Below, in pieces: positions 1 to 8,343 of a stretch of 39,989 bases of DNA. Below the pieces are notes generated by a model. It was not told the DNA's origin. It saw nothing but the letters and a program-made list of their open reading frames with translations, and did no database searches. Both the position numbers and the translations under genes were made by a program. Positions within the stretch are counted from its first letter, which is position 1. Each line of letters begins with the position of its first letter. This DNA is from JAXMBN01 sp046349875 (GTDB lineage Bacteria > Planctomycetota > Planctomycetia > Pirellulales > Pirellulaceae), in contig JAXMBN010000046.1 in assembly GCA_046349875.1 (NCBI GenBank), positions 1 through 39,989 of the forward strand, in the 5' to 3' direction.

Positions 1-2
1 AT

Positions 3-3000
3 GACACTTTGTGGAATGATCCCAACCTTCCGTTGATTGTGGCACCCGATGGAAAGCTCGTCAAAGTCTTGGTGGGTCCATTGATCGAAGACTTGGATGG
101 TCGCATCAATCTTAATACGGCTGGCGATATGGTCTCGGCCGATCCCGGATTCTTGGCGGGGACCAATTCGCCTGCCTTTGCTGGTGTTCCTGCAGATGGT
201 TCGACGGGTATCGATTTGCCACAGGGCTTTGGTACCGGCCCGGCCGACATATCGGTTTCGAGCATTATTCAAGCAACCACGCTCAAACCCGGCTTCAATA
301 TTTTCAGCTACACGCAATCGGTTTTCGATATGCGATATGGAACGGATGATCGGCCTGGAATCACAGGCGCGACCATGGATGATCCTGCAAGTCGCCTACA
401 TCAACGGCACATTGCTTCGATTCATGCGCATCGCCGTATGCCAGGTATTCCCCTATCGCGACGCGCTGGTATTGCCATGGGACAGGACCGCTTGGGGAAT
501 CCAATCCTAAGACAGAACTCGTTTGGAGGCGTCACGCCGATTTCGGAAACCAACGACGATGGTTATGAATCTCGTCCGAATTCGACTTCGCCAGGGGATC
601 AACCCTTTTCGATGGCCGAACTGGAAGCGCTTTTGCGTCGCTATGACGGTGCTTTTGAAGTTCTGCCAGAACGATTGCGTCAGTTGGTGGAAATCGATGT
701 GAATTACAACGTCAACAAAGAGATCAATCGCTTGTTGACGACTCGATCCAGCGAGTTGAAGTTACCCGCCATTGGTGCCTTCGGCGTTGCAGTGACCACA
801 CCGGCAGCAACCACCATCCAACAACCGAGCAACATGCTCGAGTGGGTCGAGCTCATGTATGAAGCTCGCTATCGACAAGGTACGGCCACGATTCCCCAAG
901 TGGGAACGGGAGGTGGAACCCTCACGCGAACGATCTTGAAGGATTATTTGCCGTTCGAGTTTCGCAAGAGCCTTCGGATGAATGCCAATCGACCATTTGG
1001 CAACGATCTCAATGAAGAGAACCTTGCTGACAACGCCGGTGTTTTGGAAAACACCGCCGATGATCCTGAAGAGTTGCAGAACAACGTTCAGTATGAATCA
1101 AGCATGATTCCTGGCGGTGCATTGCCAAGTCAAGTGACCGGCGAATATGGCTTCTCGTACCCAACGACTCAACTCCATTTGAGCGCTCGTAAGCGATACG
1201 CTCGCCAGCTATACATCCTGGCTCAATTGATTGTACCACGCGATTACATTCTGCCTGGAATGCAAGGTTTGACGGGACCGTTTACCGCTACGACTCCTGC
1301 GGGAGCAACCTTCCGCAAACGACGTGCTCGCATCCTCGCACAATGGGCAGTGAACGTTGTGGACTTCCGCGATTCCGATGCGGCCATGACACGTTTTGAA
1401 TTCGATGAAGTTCCCTTCGGTTTCGACACCAAGACGCCAGGATGGGTTCCTCAAGTTGGCAATGTCGTTTGGGGCTTAGAGTTCCCAGAGCTTTGCTTGA
1501 CGGAATCGTTGGCACTGCATGACAAATCCACCAAGGATACCGCTGAAGATAGCTCGATGCAGAAAAAGAGCGGTGGCGATTCGGATGAAGATCAGTATCG
1601 CTTGCCCAAAGGATCTTTGTTCTTGGAATTGATGGCTCTTCGATCCACGGGTCTCAGCGGAGATGCAACGCTTCCTGCAGTTCCTTCTTCGCTTTATGAA
1701 ACGACTACAGGCACCAATAGCTTGCACCTTGCTCGAACTGCACCAGACGGATCTCCCGTATGGCGAATTGGTTTGAGTGGAGTGCACGCTCCTACGACAT
1801 CTCCCAATGAGACGTTGCGAACACCTGGGTTCGCATCGCAAACGTATCAGTTGAGTGGAACCGTAGAAGGCGCTTCTGCGGATTTGAGCAGCGGATTGTA
1901 TAGCGATCTATCAGTTCCCCCGCCGGGCACCGCGCCAACTTTTGATCGCCTCATCGTTTTCACGACGTCGGTCCCAACGACCAATCCTAACTTGATCAAC
2001 GATGCAACCGAAAAGGACCATCGAGTCTTTGTACGCGGTAGCACCTATCCCGAGTATTTGAATGGTGGAAGCTATTTGGTGATTGGCCCTCGAGCCAATA
2101 CCGTCATCGGATCGCAAGATTCTTCGGTAACACCTCCAACCTATATGCCGAGCCCACAACGGATTGCGATTAGCAATACCAATGTCTCCACTTATAAGTT
2201 AGATGGTACGGTTGAGAATCCATGGCAATTCGCTCGACAAAATCCAGTGGGCATGGTCTGCACGGCAGCGCCTCCATCCAACGCTTGGGATGCCTTGATG
2301 CCTGCGGGTGGTGGGCAGTATCGCGTTGGACTCAATATCAGTGAACCGGTTTCTACGCCAGCCAAGTACTATCAGATTCCGACTGAGCGAATCAATCCTT
2401 CGGACGGAGGTTTCAATTCGCTTCCAATGGATAGCTGGCGGAACTATCAATCGTCGACTGGCAATTTGCCCAACACGCCGTTTGACCACCCCACGGCATC
2501 TCCGGTCAATGAAGAGCTCAACAATGCAGCTCGTCCATGCTACGAACTCGGCACCTACCCGAACTTCAAGACAGCCTATTTGCAACGACTAGCCGATCCC
2601 GAACTACCCTACAACGCGGTGACCAATCCTTACATTACCATCGATTGGATCTCGATGGACCTAACGGTCTACACAGGTGAGGATACCAATACGGTATCGG
2701 GAGCCAACAAGTTTGCTTTCCAATCCCGTTACAAAGATGGTGCTGATGCCAATGGATTGGAAGCCAATTCAGGGTTGGTGGCGTTGCCTGGTGCAGGTTC
2801 TCTTCCAACCGAAGCTCTGCCTGCTCGCAAGACATCGCACCCAACGATTGGTACTCAAATGATTACCTACTCCTTGGCACCATTGGTCGAAACACCAACG
2901 TACACCGGACCTCCGGTTGCGACGACGGGTGCAGCAGCTCCAGCGTTCTTCAACTATCAATTGGGATATAGCAGCTATCCAGCAGGTGTCTATACGGACA

Positions 3001-3857
3001 CCGCCGATCCGCTCTATCGCGGAGCGTCCGCAAGCACGCTTGGGTACCTCAATGTGGGACGACCACTGACCAACAACCCGATGACGACCAACGACTACGA
3101 TGGGTTTGGTCCACCACTCAATTCGCCGCCGTTGAATGCTTTGCCTCCTGGTCAGTTCGATGGTATGCCTCAGAATCCGGTGAGCAGCTATCAAGTGTTT
3201 AACCGCAACTTTGCGACTCCTTACGAGATGATGATGGTGTCGTATTGCAGCCCTGGTCAGCTGGCACAATGCACTACGGTGAGTGCCGCGCCTACGACCA
3301 ATTTGTATGCACCACCCGCAGCATCTCCTCGAGGACTTTCGGCTCCCTTTGGACATCTCTTCAATTTCTTTGAGTCGAGTGATTGGAAGGTGACCAACGG
3401 CGGAACGCCGACCCCATTCTTCATGCAAACCGCGACGGCTCGAAGCGACCTCCATTTGTTGCTCGATCTTGTGGAGACTCCTCAACAGTATTCTGATTCG
3501 GCCACCTTCTTCGATGCGCGATTGCCACGCGTCACCGAAGCTGCGACTTCAGGAACAGGTTTCGATGCCGAAACGAACATGGTCCGCGCTCGCATGTTGG
3601 ATACTTACTTGGCTCCATTCAACTCGATATCCAGCTATGTCAATTCGGGCAAAGTGAATATCAATACGATCGTCGATGAACGTGTTTGGAAAGCGGTACA
3701 CAGCAATTACCTCGCTCAATCGACGCGAGCAGGTGACACCTTCCAACCTCCACAGTTGCCGCTTTGGACCGAAATGGTTTTGGCCCGTCAAGGATTTGTG
3801 ACGCCAAGTCCAACGGGAACCTTCTTCACGGATCCCAATCACTCCTTAATGCGATGA
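3..3857 (+). CDS. Large GspK-like pseudopilin-associated protein (5' partial)
   Basis: The frame is already open at the window edge, so the N-terminus lies upstream; about 1284 residues are visible. It carries G-R-I-N-L-N-T-A some 33 residues in and a second similar motif, G-K-V-N-I-N-T, about residue 1213. Such (I/V)N(I/L)NTA motifs are typical of GspK-type minor pseudopilin proteins and of the very large planctomycete proteins encoded beside prepilin genes. The body is rich in Pro, Thr, Ser and Asn and has no catalytic motif I recognise. It is followed by two genes with prepilin leader motifs, so a role in a type II secretion or type IV pilus-like assembly is inferred. The frame stops at 3857, but the typical C-terminus of the family continues downstream in other frames (next entry), so this stop is probably not the natural end. 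Exact function is unknown. Confidence 0.75.
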   Translation, partial: DTLWNDPNLPLIVAPDGKLVKVLVGPLIEDLDGRINLNTAGDMVSADPGFLAGTNSPAFAGVPADGSTGIDLPQGFGTGPADISVSSIIQATTLKPGFNIFSYTQSVFDMRYGTDDRPGITGATMDDPASRLHQRHIASIHAHRRMPGIPLSRRAGIAMGQDRLGNPILRQNSFGGVTPISETNDDGYESRPNSTSPGDQPFSMAELEALLRRYDGAFEVLPERLRQLVEIDVNYNVNKEINRLLTTRSSELKLPAIGAFGVAVTTPAATTIQQPSNMLEWVELMYEARYRQGTATIPQVGTGGGTLTRTILKDYLPFEFRKSLRMNANRPFGNDLNEENLADNAGVLENTADDPEELQNNVQYESSMIPGGALPSQVTGEYGFSYPTTQLHLSARKRYARQLYILAQLIVPRDYILPGMQGLTGPFTATTPAGATFRKRRARILAQWAVNVVDFRDSDAAMTRFEFDEVPFGFDTKTPGWVPQVGNVVWGLEFPELCLTESLALHDKSTKDTAEDSSMQKKSGGDSDEDQYRLPKGSLFLELMALRSTGLSGDATLPAVPSSLYETTTGTNSLHLARTAPDGSPVWRIGLSGVHAPTTSPNETLRTPGFASQTYQLSGTVEGASADLSSGLYSDLSVPPPGTAPTFDRLIVFTTSVPTTNPNLINDATEKDHRVFVRGSTYPEYLNGGSYLVIGPRANTVIGSQDSSVTPPTYMPSPQRIAISNTNVSTYKLDGTVENPWQFARQNPVGMVCTAAPPSNAWDALMPAGGGQYRVGLNISEPVSTPAKYYQIPTERINPSDGGFNSLPMDSWRNYQSSTGNLPNTPFDHPTASPVNEELNNAARPCYELGTYPNFKTAYLQRLADPELPYNAVTNPYITIDWISMDLTVYTGEDTNTVSGANKFAFQSRYKDGADANGLEANSGLVALPGAGSLPTEALPARKTSHPTIGTQMITYSLAPLVETPTYTGPPVATTGAAAPAFFNYQLGYSSYPAGVYTDTADPLYRGASASTLGYLNVGRPLTNNPMTTNDYDGFGPPLNSPPLNALPPGQFDGMPQNPVSSYQVFNRNFATPYEMMMVSYCSPGQLAQCTTVSAAPTTNLYAPPAASPRGLSAPFGHLFNFFESSDWKVTNGGTPTPFFMQTATARSDLHLLLDLVETPQQYSDSATFFDARLPRVTEAATSGTGFDAETNMVRARMLDTYLAPFNSISSYVNSGKVNINTIVDERVWKAVHSNYLAQSTRAGDTFQPPQLPLWTEMVLARQGFVTPSPTGTFFTDPNHSLMR

Positions 3858-4325
3858 TGAGTCCCGATTTCCAACGAGATTTGTCGGTGCTGCTCGATCG
3901 GGCTTTACCGGAAACATCGTGGCCGATCCACTTGGCGAAACTTCCGCCAATGCCAGTGATACTGTGGCTTGGCTCGTCGATCGGCCGTTCCACCCAATAC
4001 CGTTCCTGCCTAGGGAGGTCTCCATGCCTCTGGGCTGGGGATTTGCTCGGCTGGTACCTACCAACCATCGACAGCCTACTTGGGATTGTCGCGTCTTTCG
4101 AACCTTGTCTCCAATCAATCCAACGTCTTTTGCGTTCGCATGACCGTTGGGTTCTTCGAGTTCGATCCGGTAACGGGAATCGGAGCCGAAGTTTCGGGAC
4201 GAGGCGGCGACATGCGAAGACAACAATCACTCTTCATCATCGATCGATCGATTCCGGTTGGTTACATCCCGGGTGAAGACCTCAACGTAGACAAAACGAT
4301 TTTGTTCCGACGTCAGGTTCGCTGA
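3841..4325 (+). pseudogene. Frame-broken C-terminus of the GspK-like protein
   Basis: The sequence after the stop at 3857 still encodes the family's C-terminus, but in pieces. About 3841-3910 reads on as SLLNAMMSPDFQRDLSVLL in frame 2, 3910-3990 as GNIVADPLGETSANAS in frame 1, and about 4060-4325 in frame 3 as a tail containing SNVFCVRMTVGFFE, IIDRSIPVG and a final ILFRRQVR. From memory of planctomycete homologues, this last block (serine-asparagine-valine-phenylalanine strand, then IIDRSIPVG) closes the large protein. At least three single-base shifts are needed to rejoin it. Either the gene is newly inactivated or the consensus is wrong locally; the undamaged 3.8 kb before it favours a local error. 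Confidence 0.6.
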
Positions 4326-4337
4326 TAGGACATCGCA

Positions 4338-4770
4338 ATGCTTCGAATGAAAGGCTTGAACATGACACAGCGAACAAACCATTCCATGCGAAAGGCTTGG
4401 GGCTTCACCCTCATTGAAGTGCTCATTGCGACCGTCATCACATTGTTGATGATGGCAGCCTTGGCCGAAGGCTTCAAACGCCTCTCCGATGGGATCAGCA
4501 AAGGCGCGTGAAGCTTACGCTCAGCGATCGCCTACGCAGCGTCGCATTGGTGATCGAACGCGACCTCAATGGTTGTACAGTTCGTCCCGTTCCTCCGATG
4601 AATTCGACCGAGATCACGGGCTATTTCGAATACTATGATGGCCCCATGACCGACAATAGCGCGGGGATTTCGAGCTTAGCGGAAAATAGGATTGGCGATG
4701 GCGACGACGTGTTGATGTTTATGCGCGTTCTAGCGGTGAACCGTTCGTCGGCAAGGTTCCTTATGCCATC
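4338..4770 (+). pseudogene. Prepilin-type protein, N-terminal part (frameshifted)
   Basis: An ATG at 4338 begins a 57-codon frame ending at 4511. It contains a class III prepilin leader: basic residues, then G-F-T-L-I-E-V-L-I-A-T with the conserved Glu at +5 after the cleavage Gly, and a hydrophobic helix. The protein then continues in frame 2 (4508 onward: KLTLSDRLRSVALVIERDLNG) and, near 4720, in frame 1 (RSSGEPFVGKV), which joins the long frame of the next entry. Together they form one protein of the PilW/GspJ type with two single-base disruptions. It would be processed by a prepilin peptidase at the inner membrane and work with the GspK-like protein just upstream (spacing about 12 bp after that protein's presumed true end). 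Confidence 0.65.
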
Positions 4771-6333
4771 ATGGCGGTCGCAGCGAACCCTGCTTACGCT
4801 CCAACGGAAAGCGATTGGGAAACGCTGGTAACGATCTCGTCTGAATACGCCGAGATCATTTACTTTGCATTGCCCACGCCCGATCCCAATGCTTCCGCCA
4901 ATCGATTGCAACGCTTGGCCAATGGGCAGTCCTCAGAGCTATACAATCCATTAACAGGTCTGCCGATCGTCGATCCCGCCGATGTCTCGGGCGATCCAGT
5001 GACAGCCACCGCCAGCCCCGCATCGTATGGCGGAGGACAAACGCGATTTCCAAGACTTGGCTATACGCTTTATCGACGAGTGCTTTTGATTCGTCCGGAT
5101 CTCAACATCGTAACCTCGGGCATCAAGCATCTTCCTCTCGAAATATCGAGCGGTTCACCACGTTTTCGTGGCGGTTTGAATCAATATCCTGATCCACTCT
5201 TGAGCAGCAATCCCATCATGCAAGACATGATGCGAATGCAGATTGCCCACCAACGTTGTGATCTATCACTTCGCCGCGTCTACAGCACCGATCCTACATT
5301 GAATTTCGCCGTAGCGGCCAATAGTTTGCAAGATCTTGCGCAACCGCAAAACCGTTTCGCGCATTGCATGCTACCGATTCCGAACGGTGCGTCTCCTTCG
5401 GTCGATCGTACATTGCCTTTGTTGGCAACGACATTGCCCTATGCCTACGCAGCAGGATCGGTCGCCATTACAGCTCCTGCTGCAGGGGTTTATTCGGTTC
5501 CTCTATCGTCCTTCTCAGGATTTTTGCGACCCGAGTTCACTCTTGGCCGAATGGCATCGGGAAATGCAGATCCATTTGATCCGGCCAATGCGATGCTTAC
5601 CTCGGATGGCAATGCCGACTTTCGATCACGACTGGGCGAAGACATTTTGATGTCGGGCGGACTGGCCTTTGACATACGCCTCTTTGATCCCGCTGCTCCA
5701 CGCATGTTTCATCCAGGCGTCGATGCGGCTCCTGGAAACGTAGGAATCGATGATGACAGCAATGGAACGGGTGATGATGCTACCGAATATGGAGCAACCA
5801 ATAGCGATGACGTGTTGCTATCTCCTGGGGATCCAGGATATGCATTAGGGATGGCGATTGCCGACCGCGGTTCCTATGTCGATCTTGCTTTTGGCTTCCG
5901 CGACTGGGCTGCCAAACCTGCGTTTCACGGGGTGACTCCCTTTAGTGGTGAAAATCCATTGGATCGAAACCTCTTTAGTCCTGGTATTCTCAATTCAGGC
6001 GTGGTCCGGACCGCAGCACCTTTTGCCTTCCAGCCACGCTACGATTCGTGGACCGATATCTACGAGATGGACGAGTATGATCAATCGTCGGGGTATTGGC
6101 ATGGATCGTCCGGCGCACCTGCTCCGTTAGCTCAGTCGCCAGCGTTCATTCCACGGTTGAGCAATGGAGCTGACGATAACGGTAACGGAATCATCGATGA
6201 CGAAGGTGAGTTGGACACTCGGCCACCTTTTGCGTTGCCTCTTTCTTCGATTCGAATTTCGATTCGTGCGGAGGATAAAGGGACCGGATCCGTACAACAA
6301 ACCACGGTCGTACACGAGTTTCTATCCCAGTAG
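4771..6333 (+). CDS. Body and C-terminus of a PilW/GspJ-like prepilin protein
   Basis: This 520-codon open frame is the main part of the prepilin-type gene starting at 4338. Its first codons follow directly from RSSGEPFVGKVPYAI, which is in this frame but upstream of the ATG, so the ATG at 4771 is internal rather than a real start. The protein is long for a minor pilin, rich in Asp, Asn and Pro, and includes a Ca-binding-like acidic stretch (DDDSNGTGDDATE, near 5750). Another acidic stretch near 6175 (DDNGNGIIDDEGELD) resembles the EF-hand-like or thrombospondin type 3 repeats common in planctomycete secreted proteins. The C-terminus (SIRISIRAEDKGTGSVQQTTVVHEF) matches the usual end of PilW-like proteins, a beta-rich pilin head. 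It is probably co-transcribed with the upstream genes. Confidence 0.6.
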   Translation: MAVAANPAYAPTESDWETLVTISSEYAEIIYFALPTPDPNASANRLQRLANGQSSELYNPLTGLPIVDPADVSGDPVTATASPASYGGGQTRFPRLGYTLYRRVLLIRPDLNIVTSGIKHLPLEISSGSPRFRGGLNQYPDPLLSSNPIMQDMMRMQIAHQRCDLSLRRVYSTDPTLNFAVAANSLQDLAQPQNRFAHCMLPIPNGASPSVDRTLPLLATTLPYAYAAGSVAITAPAAGVYSVPLSSFSGFLRPEFTLGRMASGNADPFDPANAMLTSDGNADFRSRLGEDILMSGGLAFDIRLFDPAAPRMFHPGVDAAPGNVGIDDDSNGTGDDATEYGATNSDDVLLSPGDPGYALGMAIADRGSYVDLAFGFRDWAAKPAFHGVTPFSGENPLDRNLFSPGILNSGVVRTAAPFAFQPRYDSWTDIYEMDEYDQSSGYWHGSSGAPAPLAQSPAFIPRLSNGADDNGNGIIDDEGELDTRPPFALPLSSIRISIRAEDKGTGSVQQTTVVHEFLSQ

Positions 6334-6471
6334 CGATTTCTTTCTCGAGAACCTCGGGAAGATCGCGGCGAAGCGTGCTAAAATAGGGTTAGCGGTAAGG
6401 CTTTGTACCGCACCTGAAATGACTCATCATTCAAAGCACTAGGATCCTCATCGCCCCCAAAGGAATACACT

Positions 6472-7550
6472 ATGCGTCACTTCATTCGCCGAAGAGCTTT
6501 TACCCTTGTCGAATTGCTTGTGGTGATCGCCATTATTGGTGTATTGGTGGGTCTGTTGTTGCCTGCAGTTCAAATGGCTCGCGAGGCAGCTCGCCGAACC
6601 TACTGCACCAACAATGTGAAACAATTGGCGATGGCCTGCATCAATTCGGCCACGACCCAGAACAAACTTCCACGAAACGTCTGCGGTTCGCTGTCGGGTG
6701 CGGATTCTGAAAACGATGTCATGGATTGTGGGTGTACTTCCTAACGTCGAACAAAACAATTTGTACGAACAATTTACCTATGGACCATCGGCAGGCTTTC
6801 CAGGGCAAGTCGTTGACCTAACGGTACCTGCAAATGCGTCCACAGCGGCGAGTACCTTATCAATCGTTCGATGCCCCCGATGCATCGCCAGCACCATGGC
6901 TGCACGTGGTGAGTCGGGATGGTTCAATGCAGCGACCATAATGGGAACCACCAGTTACAAAGGTGTGATGGGTTCGTATTGGGTACAGGTGCCACAAGCC
7001 AGTTGGGCAACTACCAACCGCATCTGCGTCCGATCATCAAGACGGCCGATTACGGTGCTGTCGACTATCGTTTCGATGCCAACAACGGCGTGTTCCATCC
7101 TGGCGTTCTTTGGGCTTCGAACACAAAGAAGCTTGCCAAGTGAAGCTTGCCGATATCAAAGACGGAACCTCGAATACCTTCTTGTTGGGTGAATCCGTTC
7201 CCGATTTTGCCACTCGAACCGCTTGAGCTCACTCGGTCATGAACTCTGCCACGACCTACATTGCACCGAATACGAAAGCGGTTTGCCAAAACACCAACAA
7301 CAAGCTCAAAGATTTGAAAGCGTGGCCGTTGGACTATGAAAACAACTCTTCCTTTATGAGCATGCATCCTGGCGTTGTCGTCTTCGCGATGTGCGATGGA
7401 AGCACCAAGATCGTGAACGACTCGGTCGACATCGACGTTTATCGTCGTGTCGGTTCCATGGCCGACGGGCTCCCGGAGCCATTGGAGAATAGCTCAGGCG
7501 GCGTCGGCAGTCGGTTGCTTAGCCGCGGTTCTTTAGCCGCACGGCGTTAG
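6472..7550 (+). pseudogene. DUF1559 prepilin-like protein (multiply broken)
   Basis: The start at 6472 follows an AAAGGA ribosome site 7 bases upstream. The N-terminus is a textbook DUF1559 leader: basic residues, F-T-L-V-E-L-L-V-V-I-A-I-I-G, then LLPAVQMAREAARR. The first frame stops at 6744. The rest of the family can be followed in frame 2 (LPNVEQNNLYEQF, TSYKGVMGSYW), frame 1 (DYGAVDYRFDANNGVFHPG) and frame 3 (KLADIKDGTSNTFLLGES, then SMHPGVVVFAMCDGSTKIV). The SNTFLLGES and hydrophobic-CDGS blocks are family hallmarks. An in-frame TGA at 7224-7226 falls in RTA-stop-AHSV, where a Trp codon would be expected. The frame finally runs into the repeat array at 7519. DUF1559 proteins are abundant pseudopilin-like surface proteins of unknown role in planctomycetes. 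Confidence 0.7.
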
Positions 7551-7690
7551 CCGCGGTTGCTCAGCCGCACGGCGTTAGCCGCGGTTTATGAGCCGCACGG
7601 CGTTAGCCGCGGTTCTTTAGCCGCGGTTCTTTAGCCGTACGGCGTTGCCCGGTTTTATAGCCGCACGGCGTTAGCCGCGGTTTCTCAGCG
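7519..7690 (+). repeat. 28-bp tandem palindromic (REP-like) array
   Basis: About six copies of a 28-bp unit lie head to tail (7519-7546, 7547-7574, 7575-7602, a partial copy, 7617-7644, 7645-7670, then a partial copy). Each unit begins TTAGCCGCGGTT and ends TAGCCGCACGGCG. The only variable part is a few bases in the middle. The unit holds CCGCGG, GCCGCACGGC and CGGCGTTAGCCG, all self-complementary, so each repeat can fold into short hairpins. There are no spacers, so this is not CRISPR. It follows the broken DUF1559 gene and precedes a decayed HUH transposase; an inverted copy lies beyond that gene at 8287-8310. Confidence 0.9.
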
Positions 7691-7754
7691 GTTTCATTCG
7701 CCCATTTGCGAATACATTGCCACCCTTCATCCGCAATCACCAGGTACATTCCTG

Positions 7755-8255
7755 ATGGATGACGATGAACCGATTGCATTTTTCATCACCTTCACCGTCT
7801 ACGGCACATTCTTGCAAGGTGATGAGCGTTGGTGGCGTTCGCGTGGTCAGGGGCAAAAAGCACCGCAGCCTCATCTAGAACAGTGGCACCGGAATCGTTG
7901 AAACATGAAGTCTGCCTTCTAGATGATGAACAACGTCGGCCGTTGCGGCCGAGATCGCTCGCCTGTGCACGTTTCGTGATTGGAAGCTTTGGGTAGAAAT
8001 CCGGGCGAACCACGTTCACATCGTCGTGTCTGCTCCTGGTTACAACGGAGCAAAGTTCGCGATCAGGTGAAAGCCAATTGCACGCGCGCTATACGAGAAC
8101 GTTGGCCTAAGTTCCTCGACCGCCCACTGTGGACTGTCGGTGGCGATTGGCAATGCATTTTTACGGAAGAGGCATTGGAACAAGTAATTCTCTATACTGG
8201 CGAGGGCCAAGATCGAAAGGAACAAACCCCGGATAAAGATGGATTGTTCGGCTAG
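7755..8255 (+). pseudogene. Decayed HUH transposase (Y1_Tnp/RAYT-like)
   Basis: The ATG at 7755 opens MDDDEPIAFFITFTVYGTFL, a start typical of REP-associated tyrosine transposases in planctomycetes. That frame stops at 7901. The protein resumes as LKHEVCLLDDEQR (about 7898), then in another frame as RDWKLWVEIRANHVHIVVS (about 7973-8030), then in a third as KVRDQVKANCTRAIRERW to the stop at 8255. The HVH triad is the metal-binding HUH motif of the Y1 superfamily. The Tyr in ILYTGEGQ near the end is a candidate for the catalytic tyrosine, but this is uncertain. At least three frameshifts are needed, so the copy is probably dead. REP-like repeats on both sides, in opposite orientation, support the RAYT assignment. 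Confidence 0.7.
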
Positions 8256-8286
8256 ATCGTGCAACGTCGTAACACGCCACCACTCC

Positions 8287-8310
8287 AACCGGGGCTAACG
8301 CCCTGCGGCT
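8287..8310 (-). repeat. Inverted single copy of the 28-bp repeat
   Basis: Read on the minus strand, these 24 bases match the AGCCGCACGGCG / TTAGCCGCGGTT junction of the upstream tandem array with only two differences (a C to G and a G to C). Together with the array at 7519-7690 it brackets the transposase remnant in inverted orientation, which is the arrangement expected for a REP element pair mobilised by its own RAYT. It ends 33 bases before the 3' end of smc, so it could also lie in the smc transcript's tail. Confidence 0.75.
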
Positions 8311-8343
8311 CTACTCTCAGCTCTCGGCTCTCGTCTCTCACAC

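Noticed and set aside
4500..4740. Programmed ribosomal frameshift
   Set aside because: No slippery heptamer followed by a clear structure is seen, and many other genes nearby are broken in the same way.
7224..7226. Selenocysteine codon or recoded TGA
   Set aside because: The gene already needs several frameshifts, and no SECIS-like structure or selenoprotein-type context is seen; Trp is expected at the position.
7519..7690. CRISPR array
   Set aside because: The 28-bp units are directly adjacent with no unique spacers, and no cas gene is near.
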